A stretch of DNA of 64,000 nucleotides, taken from positions 37,575 through 101,574 of the forward strand of contig DATMXP010000042.1 in the NCBI GenBank assembly GCA_035561515.1, in the 5' to 3' direction. Below, in pieces: positions 1-7,574 of this stretch (position 1 is its first letter; each line of letters opens with the position of its first letter). The notes under the pieces were generated by a model, which was given only the letters and a program-made list of their open reading frames with translations, was not told where the DNA came from and searched no databases. This DNA is from Terriglobales bacterium. Its GTDB lineage: Bacteria; Acidobacteriota; Terriglobia; Terriglobales; Acidobacteriaceae. The translations under genes were made by a program, and so were the position numbers.

Positions 1-1
1 T

Positions 2-277
2 AATTGCCTGCGCGATGCGCTCAGTTGCTTCAGAATCCGTGCCGCAGACAACGGTATAAATCTCTCCATTCACACGATCAGGGCGAGCCTTTCCAGAGGT
101 TTGGGTGGTCGGCCGCGCTGGGCCTTCTGGAATACCGAAGTCAGCGACACTCGGTACAACGCCCTTCGTCCGCCCCGTACCGAACCGGTTTCCACTATCG
201 CCGCCCAGTTGAACCCTGTTACAAAAGGCTTTGGAGTGGAGAGCGGAACTTATCAGGACCCTTACAACTGCTGATTT
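2..277 (-). other. possible 3'-truncated reading frame running off the left edge
   Basis: On the minus strand a frame is open from a TGA at 278-280 down to the window edge, about 92 codons. The inferred peptide has reasonable composition (it includes GGDSGNRFGTGR and NGEIYTVVCGTDSEAT) but contains no ATG; a GTG at about 54-56 is the only obvious start. I do not recognise a family. It could be the beginning of a gene continuing to the left, the remnant of one, or chance. Confidence is low. Confidence 0.25.
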
Positions 278-422
278 TCAACAGTCGCTCTACTTGGTTC
301 GACCAAGAGCAGTAGCTTGCGAGAGGCTGTACACGTCGCATTCGTTCTGGCCACCCCAGGACGTGCTGTCCGGGGGCATCCTGCATGGAGCGGATGGAGC
401 GGATTTGCGCCAAGTAAAGGTG

Positions 423-450
423 TTGACGCTGGAGCGCTGGCGCCTATAAT
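423..450 (+). promoter_or_regulatory. sigma70-type promoter for the GlsB/YeaQ-like gene
   Basis: TTGACG at 423-428 and a perfect TATAAT at 445-450 are separated by 16 bp. Transcription would start near 457 and reach the ATG at 511 after a short leader. This is one of the best sigma70-like promoters in the window, suggesting strong basal expression of the small membrane protein. Confidence 0.7.
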
Positions 451-510
451 GCTGCCCGTTACGAGCCAAGCATCTCGTTCCAATCTAGTTCCCTAGATGA
501 GGAGGCATCT

Positions 511-762
511 ATGCATTACGTGTGGGTGGCTGTCATCGGCCTGGTTGTTGGGGCTCTCGCTAAGCTCATCATGCCTGGCAAGGATCCGGGTGGAATCATC
601 GTCACCATGCTTTTGGGGATTGCCGGATCGTTCATAGCGACGTTTCTCGGGCGTGCGGTTGGTTGGTACCAAGCCGGGCAGGCGGCTGGTTTCATCATGT
701 CGCTGGTTGGTGCAATCGTGTTGCTGGTGATTTATCGATTCTTCAAGAAATCTTCGGCATAG
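511..762 (+). CDS. GlsB/YeaQ/YmgE family stress-response membrane protein
   Basis: An 83-residue protein made almost entirely of three hydrophobic segments (about 4-24, 28-50 and 58-78) with glycine-rich turns and a basic C-terminus (RFFKKSSA). This is the pattern of the transglycosylase-associated/GlsB/YeaQ family of small inner-membrane proteins, linked in other bacteria to general stress responses but with no established biochemical activity. The ATG at 511 follows a strong GAGGAGG ribosome-binding site at 499-505 and a consensus-like promoter at 423-450. It heads a run of same-strand membrane and stress genes (DUF937, aquaporin, MscL), which fits an osmotic or envelope-stress role by context. 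Confidence 0.9.
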   Translation: MHYVWVAVIGLVVGALAKLIMPGKDPGGIIVTMLLGIAGSFIATFLGRAVGWYQAGQAAGFIMSLVGAIVLLVIYRFFKKSSA

Positions 763-950
763 GAATGATTTGCAGGGATGAACGAGGCGCCGGCGATGCG
801 GCGCACAGCCTATGCTGAATCGCAGAAGCGCCTTGCGACAGAGAGACAAAGTAGATGATCGAGCTGAATCGTTGATCAGGGAGCAAACTCTTCACGGATT
901 CTTCACCAGAACGTTCGCTTTCCTGACCGAAGTCAAGACAGGAGGAAAGT

Positions 951-1361
951 ATGGGCCTATTGGATGAGGTTCTGAACAAAGCCGCCGGAGTCGCCCCCGC
1001 ACCAGACAACCCACAAAACTCTCTCGCCTCCGCGATGCTTTCGATGCTCTGCAGCCAGAGCGGAGGCATTTCGGGTTTGGCACATCGGTTCACCGCCAAC
1101 GGTCTGGGCGACATGATTCATTCCTGGATCAGTACCGGACAAAATCTTCCGATTTCACCTGAGCAGGTTCAAAATGTCCTCGGCTCCGATCAAGTTCAAG
1201 CGATCGCGGACAAAGCTGGCATTTCGCCCGAAGCAGCCCAGTCCGGACTGGCGCAGGTCCTTCCTCAGATTGTTGATCGCTTGACCCCGAACGGTGAAGT
1301 TCCGCAAGGGGATCTGATGTCGAAGGGAATGGAATTGCTGAAAGGAAAACTGTTCTCGTAA
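951..1361 (+). CDS. YidB-like DUF937 family protein
   Basis: A 136-residue soluble protein beginning MGLLDEVLNKAAG, with a short spacer followed by a helical core (about 60-136) containing the family signature ISPEQVQNVLGSDQVQAIADKAGIS and a C-terminal stretch ending GMELLKGKLFS. These are hallmarks of the YidB/DUF937 family, whose function is unknown. The ATG is preceded by AGGAGGAAAGT, an excellent ribosome-binding site. It sits between the YeaQ-like gene and the aquaporin gene on the same strand, separated by 188 bp and 50 bp, so cotranscription is possible but not shown. No signal peptide or membrane segment is evident. Confidence 0.88.
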   Translation: MGLLDEVLNKAAGVAPAPDNPQNSLASAMLSMLCSQSGGISGLAHRFTANGLGDMIHSWISTGQNLPISPEQVQNVLGSDQVQAIADKAGISPEAAQSGLAQVLPQIVDRLTPNGEVPQGDLMSKGMELLKGKLFS

Positions 1362-1370
1362 TCCAAACAC

Positions 1371-1385
1371 GGGGCCCCAGGCCCC
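1371..1385 (+). terminator. short GC-rich hairpin between DUF937 gene and aqpZ
   Basis: GGGGCC and GGCCCC form a perfect 6-bp stem around a CCA loop, 10 bp after the DUF937 stop codon. No U-tract follows, so it is at best a weak terminator or an RNA-stability element. Confidence 0.35.
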
Positions 1386-1411
1386 CTCGATTCAACCCCT
1401 GCGAGGTTTCC

Positions 1412-2137
1412 ATGTCGCTTTCGAAACGTTCCGTCGCCGAGTTTCTAGGTACGTTCTGGCTGGTGTTCGGTGGATGCGGCAGCGCGGTTCTGGCTGCCGC
1501 TTTCCCGCAGCTGGGAATCGGATTTCTAGGTGTTGCACTTGCTTTTGGTTTAACTGTACTCACGATGGCCTACGCCATAGGACATATTTCCGGATGTCAT
1601 CTCAATCCTGCTGTTTCCGTCGGGCTTTGGGCGGGAAAACGTTTCCCCGCAAGGGAATTATTTCCTTACATCGTCGCGCAGGTATTCGGAGCAGTGGCCG
1701 CCGCCGGGGTCTTGTTCGTAATCGCCTCCGGTAAAGAAGGGTTTTCGACCGCTGCGGGATTTGCCTCGAACGGCTACGGTGCACACTCACCCGGCGGATA
1801 TTCCTTGCTGGCCTGCTTGGTCGCCGAGGTCGTTCTAACCTTCTTCTTCTTGATGGTGATTCTGGGATCGACTGACAAGCGCGCTCCTCAAGGCCTCGCG
1901 CCCATCGCGATCGGCCTGTGCCTGACGCTGATCCACCTCGTCGGTATCCCCGTCACCAATACTTCCGTCAACCCGGCTCGAAGCACCGGTCCGGCACTCT
2001 TCGTCGGTGGCTGGGCTCTCGCGCAACTCTGGCTGTTCTGGCTTGCCCCAATCATTGGCGCCGGAATAGCTGGTGTTGTTTACGATGTCATTTCTGAAGA
2101 ACCTGCGCCGAAAGCCGTTCGAGCTGCGGCACGCTAA
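1412..2137 (+). CDS. aqpZ: aquaporin Z
   Basis: A 241-residue MIP-family channel for water transport across the inner membrane. Six membrane segments are visible, with both half-helix NPA motifs: HLNPAVS (Asn65-Ala67) and SVNPARS (Asn187-Ala189), the latter followed by the conserved arginine (Arg190) of the selectivity filter. The sequence HISGCHLNPAVS and the opening KRSVAEFLGTFWLV closely match the AqpZ (water-selective) type, and the length is typical. The filter also shows the His expected of water channels (LIHLVGIPVTN). It lies 50 bp after the DUF937 gene and 11 bp before a glycine-zipper protein gene, so an operon with the latter is likely. Confidence 0.95.
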   Translation: MSLSKRSVAEFLGTFWLVFGGCGSAVLAAAFPQLGIGFLGVALAFGLTVLTMAYAIGHISGCHLNPAVSVGLWAGKRFPARELFPYIVAQVFGAVAAAGVLFVIASGKEGFSTAAGFASNGYGAHSPGGYSLLACLVAEVVLTFFFLMVILGSTDKRAPQGLAPIAIGLCLTLIHLVGIPVTNTSVNPARSTGPALFVGGWALAQLWLFWLAPIIGAGIAGVVYDVISEEPAPKAVRAAAR

Positions 2138-2148
2138 ATGAGGGCTCT

Positions 2149-2745
2149 ATGAAAACGCGAATTGTACTGATCCTGCTACTTATGGTCGGGCTGGCCGGTA
2201 TAGCCCCGGCTGCGACCGTATTGGGCAAAGGCACGAAAGTCAAAGTCCGAACCGACACGACGATTCCTGCGAAGCCTGTTGTCGGCAAGGTGTACACCGC
2301 CAGCATCAGCGAAGACGTGCTGGACAATGCTGGCCAGGTGGCGATTCCCCGCGGGTCGCAGGCGCAGTTGGTCACCGAGCCAACCGCCGACAAGAAGGAT
2401 GCGGTCCTTGATCTTCGGTCGGTCGTGGTGAAGGGGAAGAAGTACAACCTCACTGCGCTGACGACCGGGAAGCAATCCGCCGAAGGCCTCGGGGCGAACA
2501 AGCGCACTGCGAAGTACGTCGGTGGCGGCGCCGCGGTTGGGGCGGTGATCGGGGCATTACTGGGCGGCGGTAAAGGAGCAGCCATCGGCGCTTTGGTTGG
2601 AGGTGCGGGTGGAGCTGGAGCGCAGGTCCTGACTGGCAAGAAGAAGGATTTGCCTGCCGAGACGGAGTTGACGTTCGAGCTTGCGCAAGATCTCCAGATG
2701 GCAGCAGTCGCAAAGAAGTCGACGACTGGGGTAAGGCCGCGTTAG
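2149..2745 (+). CDS. exported glycine-zipper protein
   Basis: A 198-residue protein with a clear signal peptide (MKTRIVLILLLMVGLAGIAPA). The mature part has a beta-rich region (about 25-105, including VPRGSQ-like IPRGSQAQLVTEP, reminiscent of type IV secretion/TrbI-like beta domains but too short to assign) and then a glycine-zipper stretch (about 123-160) with repeated GGGAAVGAVIGALLGGG-type spacing. Glycine zippers form tight helix pairs in membranes. Similar exported proteins are common in Acidobacteriota; no function is established. It starts 11 bp after aqpZ, consistent with cotranscription. Confidence 0.75.
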   Translation: MKTRIVLILLLMVGLAGIAPAATVLGKGTKVKVRTDTTIPAKPVVGKVYTASISEDVLDNAGQVAIPRGSQAQLVTEPTADKKDAVLDLRSVVVKGKKYNLTALTTGKQSAEGLGANKRTAKYVGGGAAVGAVIGALLGGGKGAAIGALVGGAGGAGAQVLTGKKKDLPAETELTFELAQDLQMAAVAKKSTTGVRPR

Positions 2746-2810
2746 GCGTTCTTGCTCCGAGCGTTGTTCAAGACGATGGAGAAGCTGTCCCAAGAGACAG
2801 GAGAACGAAG

Positions 2811-3218
2811 ATGTTCAAGGGTTTTAGGGAGTTCATCATGCGAGGCAACGTGATTGACCTCGCAGTTGCGGTGGTAATTGGTGCGGCGTTTGGATCGGTC
2901 GTTACTTCCTTCGTCACGGACGTACTGAACCCGCTGCTCGCGGCCATCGTGGGCAAGCCCGATTTCTCGGCCTTTGTAGCCAATGTTCACGGGAGCGAGG
3001 TCAAGTACGGACTGTTTCTCAATGCTTTGATCTCGTTCTTACTGATCGCAGCCGCGGTCTACTTTGCCATGGTTGCCCCGATGAATGCTTGGAAAGCACG
3101 CCAGGCTCGCGGTCAGGCTCCGCCGAATCCGGCGACGAAGACCTGCCCGGCTTGCACGGAAACAATCGGGGTCGCAGCCCGGAGATGCAAGTGGTGCGGC
3201 GAAGCGCAGACCGCGTAG
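2811..3218 (+). CDS. mscL: large-conductance mechanosensitive channel MscL with a C-terminal zinc ribbon
   Basis: Residues 1-100 are a standard MscL: N-terminal amphipathic helix (MFKGFREFIMRGNVIDLAVAV), first transmembrane pore helix, periplasmic loop and second transmembrane helix (about 68-90). The channel opens under membrane tension to release solutes during hypo-osmotic shock. Instead of the usual cytoplasmic helical bundle, the C-terminus carries a zinc-ribbon-like module with Cys112-Cys115 (CPAC) and Cys126-Cys129 (CKWC). The ATG follows AGGAG. The neighbouring aquaporin gene supports an osmotic-stress context. The zinc-ribbon role is unknown; it might bind zinc or act in assembly. 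Confidence 0.93.
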   Translation: MFKGFREFIMRGNVIDLAVAVVIGAAFGSVVTSFVTDVLNPLLAAIVGKPDFSAFVANVHGSEVKYGLFLNALISFLLIAAAVYFAMVAPMNAWKARQARGQAPPNPATKTCPACTETIGVAARRCKWCGEAQTA

Positions 3219-3270
3219 ACAAAAGAACTCCACCGAATCCTCCTCGGACCTCGACTGGGGGCTGCGCCGG

Positions 3271-3308
3271 CAGCAGGAGCAAAGCACCAGCACGCTTTGC
3301 TCCTGCTG
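3271..3308 (+). terminator. perfect 15-bp hairpin downstream of mscL
   Basis: CAGCAGGAGCAAAGC (3271-3285) pairs perfectly with GCTTTGCTCCTGCTG (3294-3308) around an 8-nt loop. It lies 53 bp after the mscL stop. There is no U-tract, so it could be a terminator used without a U-run, an mRNA-stabilising element or a REP-like repeat. Confidence 0.5.
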
Positions 3309-3779
3309 ATCGCGATGGGGAGGAATCATGAAACGGCTTCATCTCGTCTCGTTCACCAGGACCGACCGCCGGCGGCGCTGCTCCGACAAGATGCACTCAG
3401 CGTCACAAGAAAGAGAATGCATAAAGTGGACCACCTGACGGGATCATTCGCGGTGGATCATACTGCACGTGAACAGCCCTCGGCATTTCGAGTAGCATTT
3501 GCTCTTGCAATCGGCTGCTGATTGGCGCCGAGCGCGAACCGTCGAAGGGGAGTGGTGCGTCGCGCTCACCGGCCGGGAATTGAACCTTTGCGATTGGTAA
3601 GAAAGCTTGGGTTTCCCGCAATGAGAGGTGCTGATGACCATTTTGCTATGTGTCCCACGGCGCTATTCAATCCTTGCGGCCCGAGTGCCCACCCGATTGG
3701 GAGGTACAGCATTGCCGTCGAGAGCGGCAATCGGCGGATCAGCGTGGCTCCAATCGCCATCGCGCACAGGACATAGCTC
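3309..3779. other. intergenic stretch without a recognisable gene
   Basis: Short open frames exist on both strands here, but none has a recognisable motif, good start site or plausible composition. I see no RNA gene. The only functional signals are at the right end, where the hipBA operator array begins. Confidence 0.5.
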
Positions 3780-3892
3780 GATATGCTATTTTATATCCTA
3801 AAGCTAGATTGATATATTAAGCAATATCATTTGCAGGCTTGGTTGATATGTTTTAGCATGTAATCCGTATTGATGATATGAAAAAACATATC
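3780..3892 (+). promoter_or_regulatory. array of HipB-type operators controlling hipBA
   Basis: Three sites match GATAT-N8-ATATC exactly: 3780-3797 (spacer GCTATTTT), 3811-3828 (ATTAAGCA) and 3875-3892 (GAAAAAAC). A fourth, degraded site at 3845-3862 keeps the left half and spacing (right half ATGTA). Site starts are 31, 34 and 30 bp apart, about three helical turns. The last site overlaps the hipB start codon. The 5-8-5 layout is the same as the known HipB operator of E. coli (TATCC-N8-GGATA) with different half-sites, so autoregulation by HipB/HipBA is the natural inference. Confidence 0.75.
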
Positions 3893-4237
3893 AGGCCCCT
3901 CCGACTGAAGGGCCTCCCCGTCGAAGTTCGCCAGGAGATCAAGGCGGCGAGAGCCGAGCGCGGCTGGAGCCAGCGGGAGCTTGGCGCGACCATCGGCCTC
4001 CCGCAGCCGCACATATCAGGGATCGAGTCAGGCGAAGTTGTGCCTCGCTTCGACACGCTGCTGGACATCGTGCGGGTCCTTGATCTGGACCTTTTGCTCG
4101 TGCCTCGAACCCTCGTGCCGGCGGTGCAAGCTCTCATCCGAGCACAGAAGGAACCCGAATCTGCCGAGAAGGCGCTCTATGCAGCTGACGAGGCAGAAGC
4201 GCCCGCCAGAGGAGACCAACCGCGCGATGGCCTTTGA
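3878..4237 (+). CDS. hipB: HipB-type antitoxin, XRE-family DNA-binding protein
   Basis: A 119-residue protein with an XRE/Cro-type helix-turn-helix at about 19-75: EIKAARAERGWSQRELGATIGLPQPHISGIESGE, followed by a DTLLDIVRVLDLDLLLVPR tail typical of HipB-like antitoxins. It would bind the HipA kinase and repress the operon through the GATAT-N8-ATATC sites at 3780-3892, one of which covers its own start codon. The C-terminal region (about 85-119) is acidic, Ala/Glu-rich and probably flexible. The stop codon overlaps the hipA start by 11 bp, so the pair is translationally coupled. The assignment is strong because the next gene is an intact HipA. Confidence 0.93.
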   Translation: MKKHIRPLRLKGLPVEVRQEIKAARAERGWSQRELGATIGLPQPHISGIESGEVVPRFDTLLDIVRVLDLDLLLVPRTLVPAVQALIRAQKEPESAEKALYAADEAEAPARGDQPRDGL

Positions 4238-5480
4238 TCCTAAGACGCTCAACGCGCTCGCGGTCAACCTGCACCACCGCCGCATTGGTGTGATCAACCG
4301 CTTCGGCGGTGACCGCCATCTGTTTTCTTTCGAGCAGAACTATATCGACGACGAGAACCGGCCTACGCTCAGTCTATCCTTCAAAGGTCAGGCCGGCGGG
4401 CTCGTTATCCCGACGCGCGCCGTCCATGCGCGGCTGCCGGTGTTCTTCTCCAATCTACTGCCGGAAGAACATTTCCGTGATTACCTCGCCGTGCGTGCGG
4501 GCGTGAAGCCACATCGCGAATTCTTCCTGCTGGCGGTGCTCGGTGCAGATCTTCCTGGTGGACTCAGGGTCGAGCCGATGGAACTGGCAGCGCAGGCTCC
4601 CCCACATAACGCGGAAGCGGCTCGTGCTGAACGCATGCCCGAAACGGCGCTACGCTTTTCGCTTGCCGGCGTGCAGTTGAAGTTCTCGGCAGTCATGGAA
4701 GCGTCTGGTGGCTTAACCATTCCAGCTGGCGGGACGGGCGGCTCATGGATTGTTAAGCTGCCGTCCGCCCGGTTCCCCGCCGTGCCTGAAAACGAATTCA
4801 CGATGATGGCGCTCGCGCGGGCAGTCGGAATCGAAGTGCCGCGGACGGAACTCATCGATATCCGGGATATTCACGGTCTGCCAGCCGATACAGGGAGTAT
4901 GCAGGGCAAGGCGCTGGCCGTGCAGCGCTTTGACCGCGGCACGAAGGGCAGCCAAACGATCCACATGGAGGATTTCGCGCAGGTGTTCGGGCTTTATCCC
5001 GAGGACAAATACCACCATCGAAGTTATGCCAACATCGCTGCCGTGCTGTGGGCCGAGACAGGCGAAGCCGGCACCTATGAGTTCTTTCGGCGACTCGTCC
5101 TTTCTGTATTGATCGGCAACGCGGATATGCACCTCAAGAATTGGTCGCTGTTGTATCCGGACCGGCGCACACCCGTCCTGTCGCCCGCCTACGACTTTGT
5201 CGCCACGCTTCCTTATCTTCCGAACGATGGTCTTGCGCTTTCCTTCGGTGGAAGCCGCAGCCTGAGTGAAATCACCACCGATCAGGTGCGCCGTTTTGCA
5301 GATGCTGCCCGGCTGCCCGCGAGCCCGCTGTGGCCGATGGTGACAGATATCGCTGACCGAGCGGTTGGTGCCTGGGCGAAACTCCCAGAAAAGGATCTGC
5401 TGCAGGAGGATATGCGTAAGGCCATCGGGAATCAGATCCACAAGGTGACGAAGATCGTTCGGAGATCAGTAAGTAGTTAG
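4227..5480 (+). CDS. hipA: HipA-type serine/threonine protein kinase toxin
   Basis: A 417-residue HipA-family kinase. The N-terminal subdomain (about 10-110) contains the typical FFSNLLPEE and SLSFKGQ-like stretches. The kinase core has the phosphate-binding loop GVQLKFS (about 148-154), the catalytic loop GNADMHLKN with Asp300, and the metal-binding YDF with Asp323. In E. coli HipA phosphorylates glutamyl-tRNA synthetase and halts growth; the substrate here is not predictable. I chose the ATG at 4227, preceded by AGAGGAG at 4208-4213 and overlapping hipB by 11 bp; an upstream extension in frame would only be hipB antisense reading. All key kinase motifs are intact, so it should be active. 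Confidence 0.93.
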   Translation: MAFDPKTLNALAVNLHHRRIGVINRFGGDRHLFSFEQNYIDDENRPTLSLSFKGQAGGLVIPTRAVHARLPVFFSNLLPEEHFRDYLAVRAGVKPHREFFLLAVLGADLPGGLRVEPMELAAQAPPHNAEAARAERMPETALRFSLAGVQLKFSAVMEASGGLTIPAGGTGGSWIVKLPSARFPAVPENEFTMMALARAVGIEVPRTELIDIRDIHGLPADTGSMQGKALAVQRFDRGTKGSQTIHMEDFAQVFGLYPEDKYHHRSYANIAAVLWAETGEAGTYEFFRRLVLSVLIGNADMHLKNWSLLYPDRRTPVLSPAYDFVATLPYLPNDGLALSFGGSRSLSEITTDQVRRFADAARLPASPLWPMVTDIADRAVGAWAKLPEKDLLQEDMRKAIGNQIHKVTKIVRRSVSS

Positions 5481-5499
5481 AACCGCCGTTGGGCAGCAA

Positions 5500-5690
5500 A
5501 CGAAGAGGTCATCGGCCCCGATCAAAGTCCCCAGCTTTTTCAGCTGAAATGTGTCGCTCCCGAACAACTGGCGCATGTCGTTCCGACGCCCAAGTCCATC
5601 CGTTCCCCAAGTGAGATAACGCCGAGCCACCCAAGCTCGGATCAGGTCTGCAACTGCCCGTACATCATCCGTTGCTGCAATCAGTATTGC
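5500..5690 (-). pseudogene. decayed 3' fragment of a pyruvate dehydrogenase E1 (aceE-like) gene
   Basis: Reading the minus strand from 5690 gives a peptide containing AATDDVRAVADLIRAWVARR and YLTWGTDGLGRRNDMRQLF, which closely resembles the C-terminal end of homodimeric pyruvate dehydrogenase E1 (family pattern: TDYVRAVADLIRPWVPRRY then TLGTDGFGRSDTRAALR). An in-frame TAA at 5691-5693 closes the frame immediately upstream and nothing of the remaining roughly 800 residues is visible. Substitutions at family-conserved positions (P to A in the RPWVP element, F to L in DGFGR) fit decay. It lies immediately downstream of hipA, suggesting an old insertion or deletion at this junction. Confidence 0.7.
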
Positions 5691-5813
5691 TTAGTCAGCG
5701 CTCAACCGAACACGATTGTCGCTGTTTTTCAGGTGAGGTCCGGTGGAACCTCTTCCAGCCAGTATTGCAGCCGCACCGGGATGTTTCGGCCGATGCTCGC
5801 GGGCAGTGCAGGT

Positions 5814-6200
5814 TTACTTGAGCGAACGGATGTACAGGATGAGCTGCCAGCGCTGCGGCTCCGGGATGTTGCTCCACCCGGGCATACCAGTGCGGAGGTT
5901 GCCATTCGTTATCTTCCAGAACAGGGCGCCGTCGGACTGTGCCTGGGTAGCCGCAGATGCGAGGTCCGGAGCTTTGTGCGCCTCACGCCCCGCTGCATCT
6001 CCGTGGCACACGGAACAATTGCGCTCGAACACCTTTGCCCCACCGGCGGCAAGCTGCGGCTTCCCGGCGAGTGGGTTCTTGCGTGAGGCAGCGCTCGCCG
6101 GCGCTTGCCACTGCGATGATAGGTCCTGGGAGAAAGCTGGTTGCGCCGGTACAGCGACGGATCCAATCCAGAGCGAGAGCACAACCACGAGGGTCTTCAT
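5814..6200 (-). CDS. exported class I c-type cytochrome
   Basis: A 128-residue protein with signal peptide (MKTLVVVLSLWIGSVAVPAQPAFSQ), so periplasmic. One haem-binding motif CSVCH (Cys62, Cys65, His66) and a likely distal ligand Met106 in RTGMPGW, with the fold ending QRWQLILYIRSL. These are features of small mono-haem cytochromes carrying electrons. The start at 6200 was chosen because the signal peptide begins there and the ATG overlaps the stop of the upstream outer-membrane gene (TAATG), a sign of translational coupling. The operon lies behind a Fur-box-like site, suggesting iron-dependent expression. The redox partner is unknown. Confidence 0.88.
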   Translation of the reverse strand: MKTLVVVLSLWIGSVAVPAQPAFSQDLSSQWQAPASAASRKNPLAGKPQLAAGGAKVFERNCSVCHGDAAGREAHKAPDLASAATQAQSDGALFWKITNGNLRTGMPGWSNIPEPQRWQLILYIRSLK

Positions 6201-7063
6201 TAGTTTGCCCCAAACAGCTTCTTCACTTTCGATCCGAAGCCATTGATCTCGTACATATAGCCGAAGCGGATTAGCATGCGTGCGCTGTTGTGGGTGAGTC
6301 CAAACGCGGGCGAAACCTTCAAGGCTGAGTTCCTTGTCGTGTTCCAAACAAGCGATGGCGCGAGATAATGAGCTGTTTCTTTAAACCCGAATTCCTGAGA
6401 AGAACCGAGCCCGCCGTAAAGCTCAAGACCTGCCACGAGGTTCTCTCGACAAAAACTGCAGTTCGTGCCCGAAGCCAAGAGCGACAGTGGACGAGCGACT
6501 CCGAGCGCGTATCCGAATTCCACCCCTTCATCTTCTGTCAGGTTCTTCTCGGCGATGAAATTTTCAGAGATGTTCCAGCCTTTGGCGTTGCTCGACAGGA
6601 TGAGCTTGCCCTCGATCTCGTGCATCTTTTCGCCGTGCAGTTCGCGCAAGGTCTCCTCGCTCAATTCTGCATGACCGACCACTTCCTTCTGAATTCGGCT
6701 ACCCTCGCTGATGCGCTCATACTCGAAATACAACAGCGGATTGACCTTTAGCTCACGGTTGATCGGTTTCCAGCGATTCTCAATCCGATAGCCAGTGAAT
6801 ATCGCAGCGTCATGGTTCTGCGACGCTCCTTCCAGGTACAGGGACGAAGTCCACCAACCCGTCCAGCCATACTCCAACTCGACGAGAGGAGCCCAGTACG
6901 TAGGCAGGTTTTGCTTTTGCAACCCGATCGTCGACTGATGGGCGATCTCCAGATTGCCCGGCTCTTCCATGTGATGATCGTAGGTAACGAAGTAGGGGTT
7001 CTGTTGGGCAGCTAGTGGCAGAGTGAAGCAACTACAGAGGATGAGAAGGACCGCAGTGCGCAT
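6200..7063 (-). CDS. exported outer-membrane beta-barrel-like protein
   Basis: A 287-residue protein with signal peptide MRTAVLLILCSCFTLPLAAQ. The mature sequence alternates short amphipathic strands rich in Tyr, Trp and Phe (ELEYGWTGWWTSSLYLEG, LLYFEYERIS, LAPSLVWNTT, ARMLIRFGYMYEI), fitting a roughly 12-strand outer-membrane barrel. The motif NCSFCREN (two cysteines) might bind a metal or form a disulfide. The start at 7063 gives a clean signal peptide; upstream extension to a TTG would run into the Fur-like box. It is coupled to the cytochrome c gene that follows. I know of no characterised homologue; the pairing suggests a respiratory or metal-handling role. Confidence 0.75.
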   Translation of the reverse strand: MRTAVLLILCSCFTLPLAAQQNPYFVTYDHHMEEPGNLEIAHQSTIGLQKQNLPTYWAPLVELEYGWTGWWTSSLYLEGASQNHDAAIFTGYRIENRWKPINRELKVNPLLYFEYERISEGSRIQKEVVGHAELSEETLRELHGEKMHEIEGKLILSSNAKGWNISENFIAEKNLTEDEGVEFGYALGVARPLSLLASGTNCSFCRENLVAGLELYGGLGSSQEFGFKETAHYLAPSLVWNTTRNSALKVSPAFGLTHNSARMLIRFGYMYEINGFGSKVKKLFGAN

Positions 7064-7081
7064 ACGAGTTCCCAGGTAAAT

Positions 7082-7100
7082 GAAAATGAAAATCACTTTC
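7082..7100 (-). promoter_or_regulatory. Fur-box-like operator
   Basis: GAAAATGAAAATCACTTTC on the plus strand matches the 19-bp Fur consensus GATAATGATAATCATTATC at 15 positions. It lies about 20 bp upstream of the outer-membrane protein start codon (7063), where a repressor would block transcription. This predicts iron-regulated (or Zur/Mur-regulated) expression of the barrel protein/cytochrome operon. Confidence 0.6.
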
Positions 7101-7574
7101 AACAAAGCATACCAAACGCGGAGCGCATCCCGGTGTGATGAATGTCACAGGCCGATGCGCCTGCGGGAGCGACAGAAGCAGTGAAAGGGAAGGCAAGCGC
7201 ATCGCACGTATCTGCCGGAAAAACGGTCATATTACTTTTCCGATCACACGGTCAGGTGGTCAGGAGGGAACAACCCGAGCGCGACAAGCGCCAAAGGAGG
7301 GCAGTCGGCGAGTTGCGATCGAGTAGATCGATTCGACATCGATCCCGCAATATGTGGTCATTTCGAGGTGTTTTCGCTCGACAGTAACGGTGTATGAAAG
7401 CCTGAGCACGATGCGCTGGGTGAACGGTCTGAGGGCACGTCGTATCGTCGTCAGCCGAAGCGCATTGCTGTGCCATGCCCAGTTTCTCTGGCTTGATCCC
7501 TGCGGTCCGGCAGGTATAGGCTGCTGCCTATCGTCAACCGGCCAAGCCTGGAAGGCCCGTTCACTAGGGAGAGC
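7101..7574. other. intergenic stretch without a recognisable gene
   Basis: Short frames on both strands have arginine-rich compositions and no motif. I see no RNA gene or repeat. The left edge holds the promoter region of the outer-membrane operon, and GGGAGAGC near 7567-7574 serves as ribosome-binding site for the next gene. Confidence 0.5.

Noticed and set aside
4743..5441. 232-codon antisense frame inside hipA
   Set aside because: It lies wholly opposite an intact kinase gene with all motifs, has no ribosome-binding site and no recognisable features; a coding shadow.
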